64,000 bases of DNA from Acytostelium subglobosum LB1 (taxonomy: Eukaryota > Evosea > Eumycetozoa > Acytosteliales > Acytosteliaceae): positions 310,001-374,000 of the forward strand of contig NW_012236529.1 of NCBI RefSeq assembly GCF_000787575.1. Reading direction: 5' to 3'. Both the position numbers and the translations under genes were made by a program. Within the stretch, counting starts at the first letter, position 1; each line of letters opens with the position of its first letter. The notes under the pieces were generated by a model. The model searched no databases. It had not been told where the DNA came from and worked only from the letters and a program-made list of their open reading frames with translations. Of the stretch, positions 35,701 to 46,200 are shown in pieces.

Positions 35701-36001
35701 CAGTGAAGTTGGATTGAATAGACATTATACTGATAAAATTGGTCTGGGTGTTTGATCCCAATTCCAATGACTTGATGGACACTGATGGTAATCCATTTGG
35801 TAGATCATTGATCACAACTGTTCCATTTACTGATATGGTCACTTCGTCACCTGATCCTGGGATACCATTTGGTGACCATAGACCTGGATTATAATAAGCT
35901 TGATTTCCAACTGGTCCTATCCAATTCTTTGGAACTGCCTCAACATTATAATTGAATGAGGTCAAGGACAACAATAAAATTAATATTGATATTTGATACA
36001 T
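32757..36001 (-). CDS. Type I membrane surface protein, beta-rich ectodomain
   Basis: Eight exons can be traced: 36001-35537, about 35470-35298, 35202-35123, 35046-34741, 34681-34161, 34091-33978, 33912-33250 and 33173-32757. The start is ATG 36001 (MYQISILILLLSLTS), a signal peptide. The mature N-terminus, WIGPVGNQAYYNPGLWSPNG then IPGSGDEVTI, is typical of secreted beta-helix proteins. The ectodomain is rich in Asn, Ser, Thr and Gly with regularly spaced short strands (VNEGNLSVFKGSSFNCANCN) and many N-glycosylation sites, consistent with a solenoid. One hydrophobic segment near the end (IGAIVGIVIAAAVVAIVVIS) and a basic tail (LRTQIRHSYKLKSG) make it a single-pass receptor or adhesion protein. 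Related surface proteins are abundant in dictyostelids. The ligand is unknown. Exon ends not fixed by phase may be off by a few bases. Confidence 0.75.
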
Positions 36002-36018
36002 GTTGTATGAATACAAGG

Positions 36019-36021
<3 letters not shown>

Positions 36022-36052
<31 letters not shown>
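36022..36052. repeat. (CT)n microsatellite
   Basis: About fifteen CT units begin some 20 bp upstream of the surface-protein start codon, so on the coding strand a (GA)n tract lies in the 5' UTR or core promoter. Confidence 0.9.
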
Positions 36053-36060
<8 letters not shown>

Positions 36061-36415
36061 TGATTGTAATAATGATTTGGATTATAGTTTGGCCCTGACA
36101 TTCTATGGTGGGACAACAAGTCTAAGATCACATGATTCCAGGTCTAAAAATGATTTTCAAGATCTTTGCTTTAGGATTTTCGGTGAACAGGTTTCGACTG
36201 GTCGAAAATCAGTGTTTTGATCGATTTTCAAAGCACAAAAAAACAAAACTTGATGGAAAACTTGAATTAAGGGAAGAGGTCATATTATCTAAAATAAATA
36301 GTTTGAAAAATCTGGGAGAATTTATATAGTTTTTTGTCTCAATATTCATTATTATTGCACTATTTCCCTCCATTTTTAAGCATAAAAAAAAACTAAAAAA
36401 TGAGTTCCAAAAACA

Positions 36416-36420
36416 TAAAA
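36416..36420 (-). terminator. RNA polymerase III terminator of tRNA-Glu
   Basis: A run of about five T on the minus strand lies a few bases after the tRNA 3' end, the usual Pol III stop signal. Confidence 0.7.
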
Positions 36421-36424
36421 AGAC

Positions 36425-36496
36425 CTCCCCGTTCGGGAATCGAACCCGAGGTATCAGTGTGAGAGACTGAGGTGTTACCAACTACACCAACGAGGA
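36425..36496 (-). tRNA. tRNA-Glu (anticodon CUC)
   Basis: The minus strand folds as a complete cloverleaf. The acceptor stem is TCCTCGT with ACGGGGA (one G-T pair) and discriminator G. The D stem is GTGT/ACAC around AGTTGGTA. The anticodon stem is TCAGT/ACTGA with loop CTCTCAC, so the anticodon is CTC, reading GAG. The T arm is TCGGG-TTCGATT-CCCGA. There is no intron and no encoded CCA, as expected in a eukaryote. Confidence 0.95.
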
Positions 36497-37115
36497 TGTT
36501 TTTATAATAATCAATTGTCTTGCTTTTGTGGCGATTTTGCGCCGCGAAATATCAAAAATCACATCTTCTGATGACACAAAGGCCTGTGATATCAACAATA
36601 TTTTTGAAAATACCTTATACTTCTTTGGCAATTACTTTGGAACCAACCAGGTATAGATAGGCAAATACCTGGATTGTTAATTTGTCAATTTATTAATAAT
36701 TAGCTAAGGTATACTATCGATGGTGAGTAATATTCCAAAGTAATAGCAAATTAATTGATATACTATACTTTGGTTGGTGGCATACATGGAGTCAGAGCTT
36801 AACAACTACATTGTGTTTGTTGCAACAAAGAAAGTGGTTTATTGTAGTGTTTGGAACAAGTTGGTTACATTGTTGTTGATGTTGGGTAAACAGATAGATT
36901 ACAAAAAGGAGAATGACGATGAGGATAATATTATGGCCAACCGTGTTACTTGTATGTGATATAATGTCCTTGTTGTTGCTTGAAATATGAGGTGTGATTG
37001 TTGGTGGAAGATCGAATATTGTTGTTGTTGTTGTGATGTGTTGTGATGTGTTGTGTTGTATTGTTTGATGGTCAACCTGCTGCTGTTGCCTCGGGAAACC
37101 CTCAAAGGGTGATGT
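36497..37115. other. Intergenic region with inverted repeat
   Basis: AT-rich spacer upstream of the tRNA and downstream of PP4. Arms TTTGGCAATTACTTTGGAA (36624-36642) and TTCCAAAGTAATAGCAAA (36733-36750) form an imperfect inverted repeat around about 90 bp. TTG-rich repeats lie at 37015-37065. No gene is supported. Confidence 0.55.
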
Positions 37116-38296
37116 TTAAAGGAAGTATTCGGGAGCTGGCTTCTTGGCAGGCACTCCCCTGGACTCTTGAGGCGCAGCTTCAAAGATGACAAAGTTCTTC
37201 TTTAGCTTCTCATCGAGCTGGAGTATGGCGGCCACATTGCCACACCTGTAACAGTAGTTGGGGGCGGACCACACCGTGACCAACGTCTCGTTGAACATAT
37301 ACTTATAACCCTCCATCACCAGCTGATGTGCCCTGCATATAAACTCCAGGTTGTTGTTATGATTGAACTTTTGCACTATATCCTCTCCAAACAGATAGCC
37401 TGCTCCTCTTGGGCTGCTGTTCCATCCTGGTATATCCTCTGGATCCGACCACATCAGATCACACATTGGTCCCTCGTGTGGAACCTCTTGTTTCCTATCG
37501 ATTGCTCTGATCTGTTATATGTTTGTATTTGTGTTAATCAATCAAGGTCAATGTTAATCAATCAATGTTAATCAATCTTACTTGATCCAATGTATCAATG
37601 GATGGTGAGAGACCACCGTGGACACAGAATATCTTTCCATCGACCAAGGCAGATAGTGATAGGTAGTCGAATATCTCTGTGCAGTATCTCCACACGGTGA
37701 CTGATCCATACTTTCGGACGCACTCCTCATAGAATCCATATACTTGTGTAATCTGTCTGCTCTCATGATTGCCTCTAATCAGTGTGATTCTATCTGGATA
37801 CCTAACCTATAAATATTCATGATAGAGTCAGTTGATTGATCGACTACATTTGTTTGATTGATTGATTGAATCATACCTTCAAAGCTAGTAGCAATAGGAA
37901 TGTCTCAACACTATAAAAGCCTCTATCTACAAAGTCGCCCATGAAGAGATAGTTGGTTTGTGGACAATCTCCACCAACCTTAAACAGTTCCTTCAAGTCA
38001 TAGAACTGTCCATGTATATCACCACATATCTGTTCGCATCATCGTATGTTTGAATGAATGAACGAGTGTAAGTACTTGTACAATCACATGACATGAACAC
38101 TTGGTGTCATTCAATAAGGTTATGTGATATATCGATTGATTCATACAGTGACGGGTGAGTCTACTCTCTGTACATTTCCCTCCTCCAAGAGGATCTCTCT
38201 AGCCTTTGCACATAGTGCTCTGACCTCTGATTCTTTGATGATCTCACATCTCTTCAACTGTTCAATCTGTCTATCCAAGTCTGAAGATGATGTCAT
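37116..38296 (-). CDS. ppp4c: Protein phosphatase 4 catalytic subunit
   Basis: A PPP-family Ser/Thr phosphatase of the PP2A/4/6 group. Exon 1 is 38296-38147 (50 residues, [20 protein letters not shown]). Exon 2 starts at 38029. Further exons follow from about 37807 and about 37512, with the stop at 37116. The metal-binding and catalytic motifs are all present: [39 protein letters not shown] and [10 protein letters not shown]. The N-terminus and [20 protein letters not shown] are PP4-like rather than PP2A (which ends DYFL after TPRRTP). The YFL end is the methylation site used for regulatory-subunit binding. PP4 acts in centrosome function, DNA-damage signalling and, in Dictyostelium, chemotaxis and stress responses. 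The call is secure. Confidence 0.96.
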
Positions 38297-38533
38297 TGTT
38301 TAATGTTTTGTTTGTATATATATATTTATTTATATGTTTATGTGTACAAGTAATAATAATAATAGATTTATAAAAATAAGAGACAAATCGAAGATAGAGT
38401 GTCAAACAATGAGAGTGAGTTGGTGGTGAAGAGGACTGAGTGAGAGTGTTTTTTTGGGTCGATCTCTCATTCTCCCAAACACTTTGCTAAAGACTTGGTT
38501 GTTTTTTTTTTAATTTAGTTTGTATTTTGGATC

Positions 38534-38568
<35 letters not shown>

Positions 38569-38614
38569 TTCAAACAATGTAATACAATATAAATATATAA
38601 CATGATATTGTCTT
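38297..38614. other. Intergenic spacer
   Basis: About 320 bp of AT-rich spacer between two minus-strand genes, with T runs near 38440-38510 and a CAAT repeat at 38528-38570. Nothing else is recognised. Confidence 0.6.
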
Positions 38615-41163
38615 TTACTCAATTTGGTCAAAGAGATCATCGACAGAGTCTGACTTGGGTGTGGAGAGTACGGGTGCAGCGGCAGTGGGCTTGGAACCAA
38701 GGAATGCAAGTGCATCTGATTCGCTGATTCCACTGTCATCACTCTCTGCCGTGCTGATCAATGTGATTGATTGTACACGAAGTAGTTGCCAAAAGTCATC
38801 ACGTCGTTTGCCTTCATAATAGTCGCGCAGTTCGCCCAGGAATGTGTTGAACTCCTCAGACTCGGACTCTTTGATGCAGCCCTTCCTCAGCTCCACGACA
38901 CAGTCCAATGCCTTTTGATAGAATTGGTCCTTGAGCGAGTCGTTCACCAGCTGAACGATGCGCTGCTTCATCAGCGCGACGGCCTTGTCCACCAGGTCGA
39001 CATCGCGACGTGCCAGCATGTCCTTGAAGTTCTGCACCGGGTTGACCGAGCCGACCTCGTTGACAAAGCCCGACACCAGCTTGTCGAGCGACAGGCCAGC
39101 CATGTCGTCGGCCTTTCTCTTCTTGGAGCCGTCGTCGGCGCCCACATACGAGTCGAGTCTGATCTCCTCGGCCACCAGCACTCCATCCTTCCAGCGATAC
39201 TTTGTCGTCGACGTGTCCTTGAAGGCCGGCGTGGGCTTGAGTGGGAACAGACGCTGGAATTCCTCGATGGCCGGCGCCGCCTGCTCCAGCACGGTGGCGT
39301 CCGGGTTGATGTACTTTGATATGACTGGGTCCAGTTTTGGCAGTTGTGCACTCGGGTGCAGAGCGCGATAATGTAGACATTGATAAAAGTGTTGCAATGA
39401 TGGGTTGTACGTGTAGCGTGGTCGCAGTGCTGGCACCTGTTGACGTTCCTCATTTTCCTCGGCTGTCATCAAGTCCATTGAATCGATCAGAGTGCCTGCT
39501 GCGGCCAACTGTTCAGCCGATGGTATATACTGCTTCTTACAATTGGCATTGGTTGGTGATATGTTTGGGAATTGATATGGTCTAATGTCATCAGCGAATG
39601 GCATTGTACACAAGTACAGGCATTCATAGTTTGGTTTGATGTCTGATTGATTGAGTGAGGGAAGGTCAGTGGACGGGCCAGGACCATACGCGTTGCCATG
39701 ACCTTGTTAACTTACGTGGAAATATATAGGCAAGATATGGATTGCTACCATTCTTCTTTACATAGCGCACGAGTCCAACTTGGTTGGTCTCTGCAAGTGC
39801 GTGGATGAGTGAGGATAGTGCCTGCTCGGCTGGCTTGTCATTGGGTGGTGGCAGTAACATCTCGGACGAGCCCATGCTGTAGTAGAATGGGATGGACTCG
39901 AGGTCTGTGAAGCCAATCACTTTGAGACACTTGTCTGCAGTGTACTTCATGGCACTCTCATCAATCTTTGAGAATGGTATCAGGGACTTGCCATACTTGT
40001 ATCCCTTGAGCAGGTCCTTGTGATCGATCTCATTGTCTGGATCAGAGATACTGTAGAACATCTTCTCCTGCTTGACCTGCATCGATCGTCTGACCTCGTC
40101 GTCGTCGTCATTGCCATTGCCATTGGATGCTGCTGCCGCTGCGACGGCCGCGGCGTCCTTGGACACGTTGGATATCTTCCCCAGCGTTGGAAGGCTCTGT
40201 ATCTTGGTCTTCATGTAGCCCCAGACCGAGATGTTCTTGGAACCAATCTCCAGACTGCCTCTGAACGTCGTGCGCTGCAGCACCGACTGTGAACGAAAGA
40301 AGCTCATCATCTCCAACGCCTGCTTGACTGGCACCAACACTCCATTCACCGATTCAGCAAACTCTCTCAAGAACTTCTCATTCTTCTCCTTGTTTGTCAA
40401 CTTGATCTTATTCTCCAATTCCTCTTCATCTGTAAAGTCCACTCCACTAAGATTGATCGATTGAAGTGAGTGATTGATTGAGTGAGTGAGCGAGAGTGTC
40501 ATGATGGCATCGATCAATCAATCATACATTATGTTAAGCTTGACATCTATCTTCTTGAACTGCTCTTGTAGTGTGGAGAGGTCTTCCTTGTTGATTGGAT
40601 CATTGGCATTGGTGACCAAGAAGATTCTCTTTTGATACTTCTTCTTCTCAGTCTTGTTGATGAGCATATCCATAGCAACAATCAATGCATCGATCACTAT
40701 AGTATGATTGAATGAGTGAGTCGAATTGAATGAATGAGTTGATGAATATGAAGTTTAACATACGATCTCCACGTGATTCACCTGGTGATAGATTCTCAAG
40801 ATACTTGAGTGTCTCTATCTTTGGTTCCTCAATCTCTGACTGCATTGTAATATGTTGATATCCATCCTTTTGCAAGTTATTCTTTGTACCCTTTGTACCA
40901 ACCAATACAACTCCCAGCTCATCCTTCTTTCCATATATCAACTAGTTGGTGATCAAGTCAGTCAATCAGTATGATCATTCACATATAGATATCTATCTAT
41001 CTTATACCTTTTGTTGAAACAATAGAGTGACAGACTTTAATGCCTCTTCGATTGGTGTTGTTGTGGATGCATGCTTGGCTTCATTGGTGTGATGATGCAT
41101 GCCCAGACCAATATCCAAGATGATCACCAGTGCCTCCTTGGATGGTACTGATGTAGCTGCCAT
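38615..41163 (-). CDS. ku80: Ku80 (XRCC5), non-homologous end-joining
   Basis: The larger subunit of the Ku heterodimer, which loads on DNA ends and recruits DNA-PKcs. ATG 41163 begins a vWA domain (LVIILDIGLGMHHHTNEAKH) spread over several small exons (41163 to about 40525). A large exon, about 40510-39730, encodes the Ku core with SLIPFSKIDESAMKYTADKC and ALSSLIHALAETNQVGLVRY. The next exon, from about 39645, reads HIKPNYECLYLCTMPFADDI, matching human HIKHNYECL. A helical C-terminal domain follows (LVDKAVALMKQRIVQLVNDS). The last residues, SVDDLFDQIE, resemble the vertebrate DNA-PKcs-binding tail. An Ala/Asn/Asp-rich insert interrupts the core. The identification is firm; exact ends of the small N-terminal exons are approximate. 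Confidence 0.92.
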
Positions 41164-42176
41164 TATCTATTTATCTATCTTAATATTTTATATTAATACA
41201 ATGAATGTGGAGATTACTCTGAAGATGATGATCATCAAGTTCACGCTTTTGCACAAAAACAGCAATATCTTGGAAGTGGAAAGGCGCCTTTTAATGTAGG
41301 GGTTGAATGAAGTTCCAAACTGGAACTTTGGGTAAAAGGTTTACAAAGTCAAAGAGATAATATTGAATAATTCTAAATATGCTACAGATAGAATATTGAC
41401 ATTTAGGTATCTCCGGATAGCCAATGATCATACCTACCAAGGAATGTTTGTGTGTGACGATTATTTGTTAATGACTTGTGATGGAAGGTATTTGAAGTGT
41501 TGGTATGCCATTGCCACAGCCACAGCCACAGCCACAGCCACATGGTCAACACCAAGTTCCAAGGCATCTAGAATTAGAATTATTATTATTTGTTGATGTT
41601 ACAGATAGAAAATTCTAAAGCAAATGAATTGTCAATTTTTGGATTCGGGAGTTTCGTTCAGGGACTGGAATTGACCGGACTGGCGCGGAATGATCGGTAG
41701 GTCATATTGACAACTCCATCTCCATTTCCATTTTCCATTCATTCCTGGATTAGATTGGATTGGATTGTTTGGCGGGCGAGAGTGAGTGGGTTGTTTAAAT
41801 TAGGTGGATCGCATGGTCGTAGCTCTTGATTTCCACCGCCTACCTCCATATTGTGCCACCATTATTTTCATTCGAAAGCTGGTCTGGACTGACTTGGCAC
41901 AGCACGGCACTACCAGTTGGCAATCTCTCGCGCGACATAGTCTACATTGTATGGCGACTGTGTAAACTTTTGGGAAATCAATGGATACCGTCATTACTTG
42001 AATAATCCATATTACTTCTCATCATACATATGTTTGGTTTGATTGGAAACGTATAAATAGGAGTCTATTTCCAGTTGTCAATTAGTATTATTATTATTAC
42101 TTCCAACAAAGTATACATACACATAATCCTTAAATACTTACCTTTTTTAACTTTATAACTTTAACTAATTTGAACA
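41164..42176. other. Intergenic region, divergent promoter of Ku80 and histone H3
   Basis: About 1 kb without a supported gene. It holds the promoters of Ku80 (minus) and the H3 gene (plus), a GCCACA tandem repeat and a G/C-richer part at about 41640-41960. The last 100 bp before H3 are AT-rich with a TATAAATAG at about 42053. Confidence 0.55.
41513..41542. repeat. GCCACA tandem repeat, five units
   Basis: Five exact copies of the hexamer GCCACA in spacer between Ku80 and H3. Confidence 0.9.
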
Positions 42177-42981
42177 ATGGTACGCACCAAGCATACGGCC
42201 CGTAAGAGTACTGGACTCAAACAACCAAGAAAGAGCATCTCTCTCAAGGGTCCAATTGAGTCGGCAACTGTTGGTGGTATGTTGAACTTCCAAAATGTTT
42301 GATTGATTGATAGTGACCATATGTGTGTGTGAGGTTGGATTGACTTGTGATGACCAAGTCCACTAACTAATGATTTATCTCCATTCTCCATTATCCAATC
42401 ATAGGTGGTGGCATCAAGAAGACACATCGTTACAGGCCTGGTACTGTTGCGTTGCGTGAGATACGAAAGTACCAACGGAGCTCGGACCTGTTGATCAAGA
42501 AGTTGCCATTCCAACGTCTAGTGCGTGAGATTGCCCAAGAGTTCAAGACTGACCTTAGATTCCAATCATCCGTATGTATATCTACCATCATCTGCCACGT
42601 GTCATGTTGACCAAACCTTTGGTCGTACCATATACTAACTGTATCACTCCATCACACACTCGAATAGGCTATCGCAGCACTTCAAGAGGCATCAGAGTCG
42701 TACCTTGTGGGTCTGTTTGAAGGTATGTTCATGTGTTATCTGTTGTTGTCTAACATGTTAGCAAACATGAACTAACTAACTAACCTACTAACGTGTACTC
42801 TTACATGCTCCAACAGATACCAACCTGTGTGCCATTCACGCTAAACGTGTCACGATCATGCCCAAGGACATGCAGTTGGCTCGTCGTATAAGGTGAGTAA
42901 TACCTCTAGTTTTGGATTGATTGAATGAGTGGAAAAAGAGATATTAACATCTTATATGTATACAGGGGTGAGAGAACTTGA
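42177..42981 (+). CDS. Histone H3 variant
   Basis: Five exons, 42177-42276, 42405-42571, 42668-42722, 42817-42892 and 42966-42981, join in phase to 137 residues. The histone fold is canonical: [60 protein letters not shown], ending RRIRGERT. The tail is divergent. It begins [12 protein letters not shown], so Lys4, Lys9, Ser10 and Lys14 (GLKQP) are kept. The Lys27 region ARKS is replaced by PIES, giving Glu at position 27. A run of four Gly before IKK adds one residue. Four introns in a histone gene suggest a replication-independent variant, since replication-type H3 genes usually lack introns. Other dictyostelid H3 proteins are also divergent in this part of the tail, so the gene may be a main H3 of this species. 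An upstream TATA-like box is present. Confidence 0.9.
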
Positions 42982-43257
42982 AAGAATGAATCAATCTGCA
43001 TGGAACATCCAACTTAAGATCAAAGGATGATTGATCTTTTTTTTTTTTTCCCAACATTATTAATAAATTAAAACAATGATCATTATTAAATATAACATCG
43101 TATTGATTGTTGGAATGTTGTGATTGGTTGGTTATATTTATTTATACAAGTAGCAGTTGTAGTTGTTGTTGGTATATATGTTGTTATATTTGTTGTTGTT
43201 GTTATATTTATAAAGGAGTAAGTGAGTGAATGATCGATCGGAAGGAAGTGAATGAAG

Positions 43258-46200
43258 TTACTTGGTTGACTTGTTGAACTTGTCCAACATGAATGATACA
43301 GTTCTTCGGGCATGACTCCTGAGTGTAGAGTTGCCGGGTGGTGAGGTGGATAGGTTGGATGACGATGGCATGCCAGTGAGCAAAGAGGATGCAGGCAATG
43401 ACTGTGAGATCGAATCGGTCGATGTGTTGTGATCCGTGCCGCCATTGGAGCTGACCATTATCGGTGAGACGTTCTGGCTGGAAGAGAAGGGCGATGGCGA
43501 GCCACCGACCGATGGCGACTCGGACGACGACGATGACGTCTGCGGGATGCCGTACATCTCGAGACTGGCGTTGAACGATGAGTTGAGCTGGCCGGGCTGG
43601 CCGACCGTCCACACGGCCACCGATGAGTCCCAGCTGCCACTCCACACCTGTCGCTGACGGCTGGCCGTCGTAGTGCTGACAAAACAACTGATGGCATCCT
43701 TCTGCTTGCTGGGGTTCTCACCCACCAGCGTGTAGTCCTTAGTGTTCCAGATCTTGATCGATGTGTCCCATGAGCCAGACCACACGTAGTCTCCTACAAG
43801 TGCCAGACAGAAGATACGACTGGTGTGCGCCTGGATAGTGGCCATGTGCTGGCCCGACTGCGCACCCCATACTCTGATGGTGCCGTCGCTGGAGCACGTC
43901 CAGATCGTGCTGTCGACCTCGATGATGGCGTGGATAGCCTTCTCGTGGCCCTTGATCTTCTGTGTGATTCGATGTGAGTTGATGTCGATCCTGACCAGGT
44001 TGTTGTTGAGTGCCACCCACACCTCCTGCTCGCGCTTCAAGATGGCCTCGACGGGACCCGATTCGAGTGCGATCTTGCCCTTGAACTTGACCTTCTTCTT
44101 GATGTCAAAGATGTGGATCACATTGATGATGGAACCTGCCCACATTGTGTGGCCGACGCTTGTGAAGCATGTTGGAGAGTGGCCGCTGAATGTCTTGACC
44201 AGGGAGAAGTTGTCAATGTTCCAGATCGAGACGTTGTTGTCGGCAGAGCCACTCCACACGTTGTTCATGTACGTGTAGAGACAGTGGATGCGTCGGGTGT
44301 GTGCCTTGAACATCGCCACTTTCTCGCCGCTGTCCTTGTTCCATACGATGATCGCGCCGCTGCCTGTTCCTGCCCAGACATTGTTGTTGGCCACCACCAT
44401 GCATTGGATGGAGCCTTCGCCACATGTCATCTCCTGCTTCAAATGATGCTGGAATGGCTGCACTGTCATTGAGCTTCGCTTGGCATTGTGATAGAAGTTC
44501 TTTGTCTGTTGCTGCTGCTGGTTGGTGGTGGGGGGCTTGATCGTTGATGATGATCCCATCATGGGTGAGCTGCCATTGGCCAGCGACTTGAAGAAGCCTT
44601 CCTCCTGGCTCTCGGTGAGCACGCTCAGACCATCCTGACTCTTCTTCATATTGGCCAGCTGGCTGGAGCTCAGTGTCATCACACTGCTGTTGCTCAGGTT
44701 GAAGTTGGACGTGGTGGTGGTGGTGGTAGTGGTGGTCGTGGATGTAGAGGACATCGATGCCATGGAGTAGTCTAGCAGGTTGCCCTTGCTCGTGCTGGCC
44801 ACGCTGCTGTTGATACCTGTCGTGTCGTTCGGGTTCTTCATTGAGTTGGTAGACATAGTGATGTCGGAGGCTTCACTGCTGCCGCTTGGCGCTCTTCGAT
44901 GTTGCGATGAGCGCAATGTCTTTCTGCGCTGTGTGTTGTTGGTCGGCTCGGTCAGCTGAAGATTGGGGAACATATCAGTGACGATCGCCATGATCCTGTC
45001 CTCAATCTCTGAGAAAGGTGGACGCTGCGCGGTCTCATTCTGCCAGCAGTCGTTTATAAGACGTGCGTATGCCGGTGGACATGACTCGGGGATTGGAGGT
45101 CGCTCGCCACTCACCACTTTGTCTTCTATCAGACTCATGAAGCCCAGCTCACCAAAGAAGTCCTTGAACGTGAGCAGCTCCCATAGGATGACTCCAAATG
45201 CGTAGACATCGCTCTGGGTGGAGGCCTCGTGCTTCTGGATGATCTCGGGCGCCAGCCAGACGGGGTTCTCCACGCCCTTGTTTGTGATGGTGTGTTGCAG
45301 GCCGGATAGACCAAAGTCGACCACCTTGGCAATGGTGGGCGCCTGCTCATCGGTCGACACGAGCAAGATGTTTGGTGACTTGAGGTCGCGATGGATGATG
45401 GGCGGCGTCGAACTGTGCAGGAAGGCCATTCCACTGCTAATGTCCAGCGCGATCTTGAGTCGAAGCACCCAGCTGATGCTCTGGCTGGGCTGGTGTAGGA
45501 ACTGGTAGAGGTTGCCATTGGGCAGGTACTCGGTGACGATGCACAGTGGGTCCAGACAAAGGCCCTTCAGCTGAACGATGTTTGGATGCTCTAGACTGCT
45601 CATGATCCAACACTCGCGTCTAAACTCGTTGAACGCACGTGATAGAGAGATGTCGTTGATCTCGATGCTTCCGCCTGGTCCAGGCTGTGCGTTGCCCACG
45701 GTCTTGAGCTTCTTGATGGCGACAGTCTGGCCCTTCCAGCGGCCACGGTACACGAGCGCAGCACCACCCTCGCCGATCAGGTCCTCAACGCGCAGGTCGG
45801 CGTAGGCGATCTTGGAGCCGGTGAAGTTGGACATGGCCAGGTCGGGCACGAGTAGCTCGGTGCGCACGGCGAACTGGTTCTGGCACTTAAGGAACGTGAT
45901 GCCCTTGACGGCGGCGTTCTCGCACACCTCCAGAGGGAACTTGAATGGGTTGGTGTTGTTGTTGAGAATGCAATGGATGCACGGGATGAAGATCTGCGTG
46001 GTCAGCTGGAACGAGTCGTCCAGCAGCGACTGGATCGTTTCGATGACGTCACGTGACAGTGACGCTGACTGCTTGCCGCGCACCTGGAAGTTGAGCTGCT
46101 TCTTGGCATTGTCCATCTCAATGAAGATCTGTTCGCTGTCGTGCTGCAGAAGCATGCCATTGCGCCAATAGCACTTGGCCTCGGCCTTGGCAAAGTTGAG

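Noticed and set aside
36022-36052. CT tract considered as part of a mobile element
   Set aside because: A plain microsatellite with no terminal repeats or coding remnant beside it.
38786-39319. 177-codon frame antisense to Ku80
   Set aside because: Shadow of the Ku80 C-terminal domain.
41800-41994. 64-codon frame in the Ku80/H3 spacer
   Set aside because: Short, Cys/Arg-rich by chance, no supporting splice sites; more likely promoter sequence.
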